NCBI RefSeq assembly: GCF_965638725.1
Contig: NC_134952.1
Location: forward strand, 60,490,065 to 60,554,064
Source: Aptenodytes patagonicus
Taxonomy: Eukaryota; Chordata; Aves; Sphenisciformes; Spheniscidae
DNA length: 64,000 nucleotides
Direction: 5' to 3'
The notes beneath the pieces were generated by a model that was not told the DNA's origin, did no database searches, and saw only the letters and a list, made by a program, of their open reading frames with translations. Every line of letters starts with the position of its first letter. The stretch's first letter is position 1. Shown here piece by piece: positions 21,665 to 33,600 of this stretch. The position numbers were made by a program, and so were the translations under genes.

Positions 21665-24600
21665 GTATATATTTTATTATTTGTTATACAAGGCAATTTA
21701 TAGGGAAAAGGGTTGAAGAAATTGGAAATAACATTCTCATAGATTGCAAATTAGTTCTAGCATAGTTGAAATAAAGGCATATTTTACACTGGTGTTATGT
21801 GGCTAGCAGCATTCCTGAATAGGAGCAGATGGTGATGATGGCTTTGTACTTAGCAAATAGCTTCCCTAAATCTTCAGGTTTTGCAGAAGGCAATTTCTTT
21901 CTGCTCCATGATTTTCCTACTATTGTAATGGTCTTTCTATTTCTACAAACTAGTTGTCTACTGTAAGGTGATTCTGGTTTAAATATGGTAGTTTCCTCTT
22001 TTTTTAATCTGCAGGAAAATAATGTAATTCTTGGTACTAAAGAGGTTAAGTTGAAATTTGATGATCTGAGTATTGTCATGTCAATTTTGGGAGACACTGT
22101 TTGTCATTGCTATTTATTGTCACAACATATCTAGTATAAAGCTGCATGAGGAGAAAGTAAAATAGAGGAAGAATACAGAGAAAAGGGGGAGAAAATTAAA
22201 GACAGGCTTATTGAAGGGAGGGGAATCTTCAAGCTAATATGTGCGAACAATGTACCCCAAAGAAATGGAAACATACTGATTCTTGAAAATGCTGAGAAAA
22301 CCCATTTCACTGAAATCAACAGGAGCAGAAAATTCTTAGCACCTCTAAAAAGCAGGTCATTTCTACGTAGACACCAGAAAGAGGGCTAGAAAGCTGTCCT
22401 TTAGAGAAATATGCTAACATTTTCAATTTTCAGTCTATTCTGAAAGGTAAATATAGGCAGATACTTTGAATCTTCATCATGTAGAAAAATTAGAAATTAG
22501 TAATCCAATATTCTGAATTTTAGTAAAACAGATGGCATGCAGTTCCCACTTGAGATACGTGCATGTATTATTCGTTATATGTGGCTTCTGTTTTTCAGTT
22601 GTCAATAGAATAATGGACAGAAGATGGTGCTTACATGCTTTAGAATAAAGCAAATCTAGATTTCATGTGAAAGTATCATTGCTATTTTGTATTCTTTTTC
22701 TTTTTAGAAACTCCATGTTGCCTTTTCAATTTTTAAATGCAGAAGACTGTTCTTGATTTGATGTTCTTTATTCTGCTAGTAGCGTTGCAGAAAATAATAG
22801 CATTTGCGTTTAAATCTGAAATACAAATTTCTGATAAAGAAATGCCGATATCTCGCTCCTCTTTTTTTTTTTTTTTTGATGCTAGGTCTGTGCTCTGTAA
22901 TGATCCTGACATGTATGAGATCCCTGTGAATGTTCCTGTGGATACTGTAAAACTTCGTATAGAGAAAACTGTCATACGAAGGATTCCAACTGAAGCCTTT
23001 TACTACCTAGTGGATCTCAAATACCTGTGGGTAACTTACAACTGTGTAGCCAACATTGATATCAGCAGTTTCTATAACTTGAAACAACTGCATGAGCTAC
23101 GGCTGGATGGTAATCTACTCTCGACTTTCCCTTGGGAATCGCTGGCAGAGATGCCCAACCTACGGACTCTTGATTTACACAACAATAAAGTGACCAGCAT
23201 TCCTGCTGATGCCAGCCGGTACCTGAGAAACCTCACCTACCTGGACATATCCAGCAACAAGCTAACGACCTTGCCGTCAGACTTGATGGACATTTGGCCC
23301 CCCTTCTCAGAAGCTGTCCTGTCCAAGAACACAGACATTCTGGCGACCCAGAGGGTCATTTTGGGTACGTTAAACAGCCCGTCTCATTCCGTATTAAAAT
23401 GTACCTAAATGTTAAGTTGCAAGTGACAGCAGGTAGGGGACCAGCCTGGGATTCAGAAGAGTGGGTTTTATCCAGGTCAGTCTTCTGGTTTGCTCTGTGA
23501 TTATTTATTTATTTATTTATTTTCTGTTGGTGACAGAAAACTATAAAATGAAGATGGTGACCTCCATGTATGTTGTTATCTCAAGGTTATAGAACTGAAG
23601 TAAAATCTACAAGATTCTGGTCTACAGCAATACAGGCCATATGGAGTATTCAGTATCCATAGAAATGCGGGACTTCCAAAACCTGTGTTTCTGATGACAT
23701 TTGCCTCATCACTGTATGTGGTTGCAACTGCAAGCATGTCCATTTGCAACTGTTTTTTCCAGTGGCTCACAAGCCAAACAAATAGCTAGAGTTGATGCTC
23801 ATATGAACTAGATTCATCAACGAGATTCATCAACTAGAGTTGATGCTCAGCCCGTCCTGAGACACAGTGGTGCAGGTAGTGTTGGTGGCTCAAAAGAGGG
23901 CAACTCTGCTCTCCCCGTGACTCCTGTTGACCTTGTGTTGCTCCAAAGCTGACTGATTATCATAGAATCATAGAATAGTTTGGGTTGGAAGTTTTTCCCA
24001 ATTTACATGTTGAATATGAGAGAGAGAATAGGAATCTGATCCCTACAACTTCACAGTACTTTTTATAATATTTAAGATAAGTATTTAAGAATAGTTTGGC
24101 CAGACTGATTTTTTTCATAATTTTATTCCATCTGTCTAGTATACCATCACATCAGTTCTGTTTGTGACTTTGTGCTTTATCTTACACTTTCTCTCCACTT
24201 CCTAGTCTTGCAGGTAACCCCTTTCTCTTCTGCAGTCTCAGAACAATGTTCTCTTCTGTTGCTGTTTATGTATAAGTGCACGTTTTGAAGTTTTTGTAGT
24301 GTAGTGTAGTGTAGGAAGGGAGGAAAACCAGCTGGCTCTCTCTACTGCAGTAGTTCTATATCCACTGGTAAAGATCTGCCCTGCATTGTACTGCCCAGTA
24401 TTTCAAATTTCTTGATCTCAACCACCGCTATTCAGTGTTCATATGTTCAGCTGTTTTGTTTCACAGCAGAAGCTGCAATTTGAAACTCTCATTCAGATGA
24501 GATTGTATATAAGTAACTTAATAGATGCAAGTAGGCTGAGTGAGTTCCTCACATGCATGGTAGGTTTGCAGCATTAATAGGATCTTCGTTTATTCAGGAC

Positions 24601-27600
24601 TAAAAAAAAAAGAAAAAGCTGTAAAAGTAAGTCCAGCTCAGTACCCCTTTCCCTGTCCCCACACTGATGGCTACAGGAGGCAGTAAAGTAGGAGCTGACT
24701 GTGCTAGATCTAATCCTCCTGATGATCTCATGTGGGAGTCCCAGAAGTTATCTGGTTTCCTTGTCTTACATAGCCCTCACCACTTAAAAAAACAAAACAA
24801 AAGACCCCCCCCCCCAAAAAAAAAAACAAACCCCAAACAAACCCCAAAAAAACCCCAAATGACACACACTTTTCTCTCCTCCCCTTCCCCCTGGCAACCA
24901 TCTGCAGGCTTTATTGGTGCAGGCACTTTGCCAGCCTCCTCTAGTGCTGACAAACCCCCTGTGCCAGCACTGAGTTCTCTAGAGACTTGGGATGTGACCT
25001 TTGGATCATTTTCATTTATGAACTACAGCTGGGTTTGAACACTGATCTCCAGAGGGGAACACACACTGGGTTCAAACAGCGCCTTGCTTCTCTTTTTTTA
25101 ATGTTACGTGCTGAGGGAGGGTCTGTGCAGTCATTATAGATTTGGATCTGAGAATACAAAATGCCAGGTAGTACTTTCATTGTGTTGTGTTGAGTAAATC
25201 TACCTTAGGTAAGCTGTGAATAATTAGCTGAATTTTCTTTCATTGACATCGTAGCCTTCTGATGAGTATATCCCAATGCAGACAGACAGTGCTTGCTATA
25301 TAAGAAACTCTATAGTGAATAAGAAAACATCCCTTTCCTGTGGAGATTAGAAAGTGCAGTGCTCTTTGTCATGGGTAATTTTGACAAGCTTACTTAGTCT
25401 CCACTAAGTGTTAGTTTTATTATCGATATTACTGGAACTTGCAAAGTTGTAGTTATGCCACTCACTGCCAGAGGCTCATCCTTAGGTTGCTGTTGATGGA
25501 CTGTTACAAAGCAGTTGTTTTTCAGGAATGAGTGGTTGATAGAAACTGTCAGGCTAGAAAGATGACCTAGGAGTTGAGATGTCTCTATAATGCTCCAACC
25601 ATAGGAGATGTCGGCTTAGAACAACAGGAGCAAGATGTGCTCTGTGGCATTGCTTCCTCTCTGACACCCCTCCTGTCTCTACCGGGATTGCTGGAGCCTG
25701 AGGGAGGAGAAACTATCCTTCCTCCTCCTCTGAGGTGGAGATAAGGATCACAGAGGTATGTGATCAGGAAGGATTTCAAAAAGGCCTCTAGCCTGCTGGG
25801 ATGCAGATCCAGATGAACTGAACTGCTCTGGTTAAGTCAGTGCTGTTCTTAAAGCCTGTGGCCAGACCATTCCAGAGCCTTCTCTGGTAACCTCTTCCAG
25901 TGCTTATCTATCAGGATAGTGAGAAAGTTTCTCTTAATATCTAACCTCAATCTCCCTTACTGCAAACTAAGCTGATTACATCTTGTCCTGCATGAGATGG
26001 ACATACAGAAAACCTAATTACCATCCCTTATAGTAACCTTTCATACATTTTCCTTCTCTGATTGCTGCCTTAATTAATCACACCATTTCTTTCACCAGTT
26101 TTTTATAGACTGTGAGGTGGGTTTTTTTCATTTTCTACCATAGTTACGGATTCCCTTTGGACTCTTTTGGGTTTTAAAAAAAAGGTTTCTCTTAAAACGT
26201 GATGCCCATAATTGCACGCTTTGATGCTCAAGGTGCTCCAGGTGTTCTCTGTGGGAACATTCAGCCTGACCTATGTGCCTGCATGGAATGGTAACTGCAG
26301 CGAGAGCTCTGCTAGAAGCTGGAAGCCAGAGCAAATAAATGCTGTTTTTGTCTAGTCAGGAAAACAGCAGTCAGATTCTACTTAGTGTAAGCAGTTATGG
26401 CTTGAGCTGGCTTCTCTCCTATTTCTGGCAAAACAAGATTTTCACTTGTATTTAATTAACAAGATCAACACAGCAAAGCCCCAAACTCAAAGGTTTGTGC
26501 ATACGTATTTTTTTAACACCAGGAGGCAATTTTATCTTCAGTGTCTTGACTGAGCATCAAGAAGGTTGCATGTAAGAGAAAGTTCAGGTTCCCCACGTTT
26601 ACTTCAAGGACTCTTGGAGGAACCGTGGACTACTTTTGCCAGGGGACGGGCAGGTTAGCATCTCCTTATTCCAATTCATAATCTCTGTATTTAGGAGTTT
26701 GGGGGTTTTTTTATTACCTCCCACTATATGATGTTCCTCTGTGTGGACACTATGCTAAATGAAAGAGGGTCAGGGAATGATTCCTGGCCCTATGGCCAAG
26801 TGGCTCACTCTGGGCTCTCATCCACACAGTTTAGGGCCAGCTCTCTTTAAAGCTGACTGGCTGTTCCACACTTGGTAAGATTTAGCCCTTTGTTTTCTGT
26901 GGGCTCTACAGGATGCTGCAGTGACTCTAAAATGTAACTGTGTGGGTGGAGGTGTTTTTTCTTCAGTTCAGACTGCCTGAAGTAACGTGAGAATTGCATT
27001 GCAACCCATGGAATTGTGCTTTTCTAATATAAAATAGCAAGCATATGTTGTATGCCTGATGGGCTGATAGGCATGCAGGATAGTTTGGAGGTGCAAAGCC
27101 TGCTGCACTTACACTGGGGGCAAGAACAGGATGGAGAGAGCCGTCCTTGCTGTGGTCTCATCCATAAGCCTTTCAGGGAGCAATCTCTGGAGTGCAAACT
27201 GTCCCTGGCACCACAGCTGGCTTTGTCTTGGAGAGCGCCCTTTGGAACAGTTCAAAACAAAGCTGTGGAGTGAGCTGACAGTTAAGCAGTGGAAATGATC
27301 GAGGGACCAGTGTGTGAGTTCATCTGGTCCTCTCTTGGTTACCTCTGGAGCTATACCCTAATACTTTGATCCAAATCACAGCTAAGTTTCAGCATTGGCT
27401 GCTGTACAGATATTGAAATTTCTGGCGTGAATGATGGCAGTAGCATTTTCCATATGGAAAATTACATCTAGTGAGTCACTGAGAGGAACAGAGGAATCCA
27501 GGATTTGACAGAGTGGCAGTTAGATGAGACCTCGCCTCTGTTACATGTAGAGGTACCAAAAATTTGAAATGCTGCAGGTCCATCAGGCTCCCAGCTGTTA

Positions 27601-30600
27601 TGCTGGGCCATTGGGTAGATGCTGCTTTTCCTGAAACTACTCCCTAGCAATTACTGTGTGTAGGAAACACTGGGGCACAGTGCAGGAAGCGGGCTTTACT
27701 GTTTAGAACCATGGATCAAAAATTTTGTAGCTTCAGTTGGAAGAGAGCCTTGGGCAGGTTGGCCCAAGCTGTGGTGAATATTTCCGTCAGCCCAAAACTT
27801 GAATATTTCACATACTGCCATTTTACAGCAACTGAAAAGCAGTATATTATACAAGTTATGGTCTGAGACTGGTTACTGATTTACAAAGGAAATTTCGCTC
27901 GTAGCTATTTTGAATGCTAAAGTCCATATTGACACAGCATGGGGAAACCGTGCTCATTGAGAAGACTGCAAAAATGTGCATGCACAGACACACATATACA
28001 TATATTTGTCATTGTATATGCAAGCATACATATAAATGTGTGAGAGTAAATTTAAAATATGCTAAATCTAGAATAAAGAAAGTTTTTTAGAACAATTTAT
28101 AATCCATATTTAATGTTAAAATACACTGCATTGGTATATTGCAATGCATAAATATTTATCAATGTTTGTTTTGCTGTGGTTAGTATTTCTTTCTCAGGTC
28201 AACAAGCTGCCTTAATATTTCTACAAAACAATCCAGAATTTATAAAGACTTGGTGTTCCGTCAGATACACGTGCCATTGGAGACATTATTTTTATTTTCT
28301 CTTCCTAGGAAATTATTTTCCTGAGGGGATTCCATCTCAGTCCTTTATTAAAGCTCCCCATTTTTTCTGGTTTCTTCATTTTTTTCCTTTTTTTTTTTAA
28401 CCTTTTCTTTATTCTTTCATGTGTTTGTTCTCACTTTTACCATCTTGTAAACACAAGCTGTTAAATTTCAGAATGCCCTTTGTAGTTTGGAAACTAGGTT
28501 TACATTCCCATTTCTGTTCTCTTCAATAGCTAACTGAAGTATAATCAAATTCAATGTTTTATCCTTGCTTCCAACTCAATAGTGCTTTCATCTTTTCATT
28601 TTGCAATTCACATGACTTAAGGACGTATAATGGCTGTGCAAGTTTACTAAAGGCAAGGAAGGAACTCCTGTAGCTGTATATATTATATGTATTTATATAA
28701 GTCCTGCTTCTCTAGCCAGTTCCGCTGGGAAGCATGATGGATGGGGGAGATGAGGTGACTAACTGAAATAACTCTTTCTTTGCACTAAAGCACAGGAGTA
28801 CAGAGTCTTCTGGCACTACAGCTTTCTTCTGAAGCTGAAACCAAGCCTTCAGAAAGATCTGAGATGGTCAAACCTGTGTCCCATACTGGACTAAACAACC
28901 ATCCAATCTAAGGACTATCCATCTTTGCTTCATCATTCCTTCTAATTTGTCAATTTCTGATACTTATTGTAACAACTTGGGTCTTCTTTGGGACACTGGG
29001 AGAATATGAAAGCCAGGCATTTATATATATTGGGAAAAATTTCGTCACTGAAGGGGTTGTCAGGCACTGGAACAGGCTGCCCAGGGAAGTGGTTGAGTCC
29101 CCATCCCTGGAGGTATTTAAAAGACGTGTAGATGTGGCGCTTAGGGACATGGTTTAGTGGTGGACTTGACAGTGTTAGATTTATGGTTGGACTTGATGAT
29201 CTTAAGGGTCTTTTCCAAGCTAAATGATTCTATGATTCTATTAGAAAGGCCTTTGAGCACTGCTAGTAGTATTAGAAGCAATAATAAAACCCATCCTTTC
29301 CTGCAGTAAAGCTTGTAAGATGCAGAAAGGTCGCAGAAGAAATATTTTCAGTAGTGTTCAATGTAAGGGAGAATCTGCTGCCTGCTATGTGGGATGGGAG
29401 CCCTACTGATGCTGCAGATCTGTCCTGATTAACGCTGTGGACCCAGAGTTCCTGCCCTGCCGCCTGCTTGTAGCACAGCTGGGCCATGCTTCTGTCCTCT
29501 AGATAGCAGAGTCCATGCTGGGAGTTCACATGCATTTTAGCAGCATTTGTTATGGAGGAACTCTGGCAGCTGAGGCCTCGTTTCAAGGGGATCCTGTCTT
29601 CCCTCTTATACCTTAGGGGAATTTAATTTTCAAACGCTCATATAGTCACTTTCTTAACATAGCGAGGAAAATTGACCCTTTATAAGCAAGTGAGAATGAA
29701 AAAAAAAAAATTACAGGAATATTGTCTTTAACTCTCTCTAACTACAAACTAAAGCTTGCCTAATTTAAAAGATGAGCACAAATAGTTACATACATGTGCT
29801 TGACTGGGCAGAATTTTTATGAGCACAAACAGTTGATGTGCCTAGACATATGGAAAACATTCAGATGGTATCTCTTTTGCTTGTGAATATATGTGTGAAG
29901 GTCACAGGAAAAATTTTTTTTTTCTTTGTTTTTTTTTTAAAGAAAAGCGGTTGCTGATACAATTTCCTTGATTTCTCCTTCTCCGTTCCAGCTGGCAATA
30001 AGTAGTGAATAGATGTGAAGTCTCTTATGTCTGGAAGGGGTGAAATTGGATTGTGATGTCAAAGTCATGGAATCTCTTCAGGTCAAGTCTTGTTTTAAAG
30101 AGTGGGGATTAATTGGGGTTTACCACAGTTTTAACCAATCACTGCCATTGTACTTAAAATAACCTAATCTTGGTCAGGTGATAAAAGGAAGCAGTAGTTA
30201 ATTAGTCATGTATTCTTTCATCTGCAGGTTTCTTCCAGAACAAAAAGCAGAATTTTTCCATTAGCTGTTTTGATAATTCCTAAAAATACACACTGAACAA
30301 TATTAGCAGGTGTTTCAGGTTTTTTTTTCTTTTAATTTTGGTTTAATTAGTATGACTTGTCTGTTGCACTAATCTGTAAATTCAATAGTGAAGGGTTCTT
30401 GCATACCATCCCTCGTTTCAGACTGTAAGTTCTGTTTATTGTTAATACTTGGAAAAAATGAAAAAGGTATGCCCAAAAGTATAAGTCAAATGAGAAAATA
30501 TTTGAACGCATGAGTGATATGCTGTGTGGTGTTTTACCTGGTGAAGCCACTGTTGCTCTATGAAGGTCAACATAGCGGAGTAATCAATACCAGCTGAGGA

Positions 30601-33600
30601 TTTAGACTTCTATTCCTCAGAAATAGCTACTCTCTTTCACCATAATAAGTTCACCAAGAGGGAGAAACCTCTCTTTCAAAGACTTTGGAATCAGCAAACA
30701 AATGTTATAGCTTCTAACAGAAGAGGAGAGAGAGCGTTCTTGTGTGCCATCATAAAAATGCTGTAGTAATCAGCTTTTTTCAGGATCCTTCCCATTTTCT
30801 ACTCTTCTGCTATTCTTTTTGAATGTATTTCAGAGGTTGTCCTAAGTTGAAGCCAGATTTCTAAGAATATTGCTATAGTTCAGAGCCAGATAAGAATTTT
30901 ATTGGCCTAAAGCTTTGTTTCCTTAGCCTTTATCCTTTTTTCAAGGGGCAGAGATGTTGGTGTAAGCTCTAAACCCTTAAATCATCAAGTTCTCTGCAAG
31001 CATTGAAAAAAGGGTCTGAGAAGATCAAACTGTAAGAGCCCAAAGAAGGACTAAGAGCAGGGGAGAGTGACAGGATGCAATAGCCCTGAGAAGCTATCTT
31101 TCCGGAAGGTACAGGCGGGTGAAAATGTATCATCGATCTTAAGACATCTTTTCAAAGTGTTTTTTCCTAGATAAAAAGCAAAGTTAAGCAAAGGTAGTGC
31201 CAGTATATTACTATGCTCCTGTAAACTTCTGTGAAGAAAAAGTTTAGCTTAATAAATGTTCATACTGTTCTTCCTCATCTCTGCAAAAACTCCCCCACCA
31301 ATCAGCCGAACAAAAAGGACAAATTGAAAGAGAAAAGGTTAACTCAGAATAGGTCCATGGTTCTCCTTGATTGTACTTGGTCATGCATCATACTGTAATC
31401 ACAATATCCATATATTGCCTGACAACATTATTATTTTTTTTCTTTCCCCTCTTCCCTCCCTGCTTCAGGTTTGCAGGACAACCCATGGTTTTGTGACTGT
31501 CGCATTTCAAAGCTAATTGAATTTTCCAAAATTGTGGACAACTCAGTTGTACTGCTTGATCCATTGGTTTCATGTAGTGGACCTGAGAGCCTGGCAGGAA
31601 TCTTGTTCCAGAGAGCTGAGTTAGAGCAGTGTCTTAAACCATCTGTGATGACGTCGGCGACAAAAATCACTTCCCCACTGGGAAGCAACGTACTGCTACG
31701 CTGTGATGCAACTGGGTACCCAACACCACAGCTTATTTGGACTAGGTCAGACAATATACCAGTGAACTATACAGGTATAACTGCTCTTTTATAGGAAATG
31801 GGAGAGCCTTGAAATTGTTGGGTTGCTTATGCTTTGAGATCATTATAATGAGTAACAATGGACCAGGTATTGCATCAAGCTGGCAATTGTATCTGTGCAA
31901 CAGCTGTTACGAAATCCTTTGCTTAGGTCTTGGTCTGAACAGGTCCAACAGACTGTTGGACTGATTCTGGATGTGGTCTGTAATAAGAACAATGTGCGTG
32001 GAGGGGGGAAATGGATGAAGCGGGGGAAGGATAAAGGAAAATAGAGGTTGGGATAGTTGTGCCCTAACTCACAAGCTGAAAAGCAGAAAGGAGAATTTGT
32101 TACTGGAATCTCCATTTTGGTTCAAAATATTCATGTTAAAAAAGCTAGTGAGGCCATAACTGTGCCACTTAAAACTCAGCATTGTAAACACAGGATTTTA
32201 AAAAATCATGTTTTCTATGTTATTTGCAAACGTTTATTGTTTATTTGCAACACCCATCTTGAATGCTAAAGAGGCTGTGATTGATATCATTCTAGCTGCT
32301 ATGATAGATATTTATGCAGTAACTTAAATATAAAAAATGTTTCTTGCTAATGCCAAGTAGTTAGCAGTTATCTTAAATCATAGGTCTGAAGAAGGTAATA
32401 GTCCAAAGTACTGAAATATCTTAAGACAAAGGTAATTTCCAAAAATGTTTTAAATGGCTAGTGTGTTCAGAGTCAGTTGAAGTCAGTGAGACTTGTATTT
32501 CCTGGTCACTTAGCAGCTTTAAGACATTTGATTTTTTTTTTTTAATGTGGTTTTGTTTTACTTAGTGAAACTGCAAATTATATTGTAATTCCTCCAGCCA
32601 TTCAGTTCCATTTTGACCTAAGCTGAGCACTTTCCTGCAATAATATAATATGGCAGGGATTTCCATAGTTTGTGTGTGGGGTTTGGTTGGTTGTTGGAGT
32701 TTTTTTGGTTGTGTTTTGGTGTTTGTTTTTTTTTTTTTTGTTTAATACATGAGATTCCTTCTGGCAGAAATAACTTAAGGGAAGAAGTAGTCTAATAATG
32801 TTTACTTTCTCTTTAGCTCCCTCTTAAAATGTTTTACTTTTTGCATTTTCCTGTAGTAATTCAAGAAACACCTGGAGAGGGTGTCAGATGGTCCATAATA
32901 AGCTTGACAGGGATTTCATACAAGGACGCAGGAGAATACAGATGTAAAGCCAAGAACTTAGCAGGAATGTCAGAAGCTGCCGTTACTGTCACGGTGGTTG
33001 GTGTAGTTACTACAACTGTGTCACCCCAGAAGTATGGAAGGAAGCAAGAGGCAGAGAGACAGAATACCACTCAGGAGAAATCCAAGCAGGAACCTGAGAG
33101 GACAACCACACCTCTTCCCACCACACCAACCACCACAGCACTGGTTAGCACTGAAAGATCAACGAGCACCAGGTTTACTGACAAGAAGCAATCCAGGCCT
33201 GTGTTCGATGGAAAGAAAAATTCAAAGGCAGTGGCAAATGGAAACAAAAAGCAGACTGGGGAGATAAGCACGAAAGGGGAGGAGACAAAGCAGACTGGGG
33301 AGCTAAGCAAGAAAGGTGAGGAGACTTCATTGAATACAGCAGGTATGGCTGAGCAAAATGTTACTGTAAAGAACCTAAGAGTGATCAGTGAAACTGATGA
33401 AAGAGTGACCTTAACTTGGAAAACCGTCAATGCCACAAGCAACTCTGCAGTGACTGTGTTATACTCAAAGTACGGTGAGAAAGATATGTTGCCTCTGAGC
33501 ACTGATTCTAGCAAAAACAAAGTCACTATTGATGGTTTGCAACCTAGTACTCAATATATGGCATGTGTCTCACCCAAAGGAGTGCCACCTACAAAAGAGC

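Larger units (their letters stand above)
23365..31468 (+). other. LRIT3: LRIT3 intron 2
   Basis: This 8.1-kb phase-1 intron contains a (TTTA)n tract (about 23503-23522), a 48-bp-period duplication (23786-23849) and a 33-bp CR1 tail fragment (23959). It also has a C/A-rich tract with four C-runs (24805-24856), an ancient CR1 (about 25835-26265), a recent CR1 fragment (29030-29241), a CA/TA patch at 27985-28040 and poly-T runs. No extra exon is recognised. Confidence 0.85.

Noticed and set aside
24667-25038. 123-codon open frame with a Lys/Pro-rich centre
   Set aside because: The middle is a translation of the C/A-rich low-complexity tract; no gene signature.
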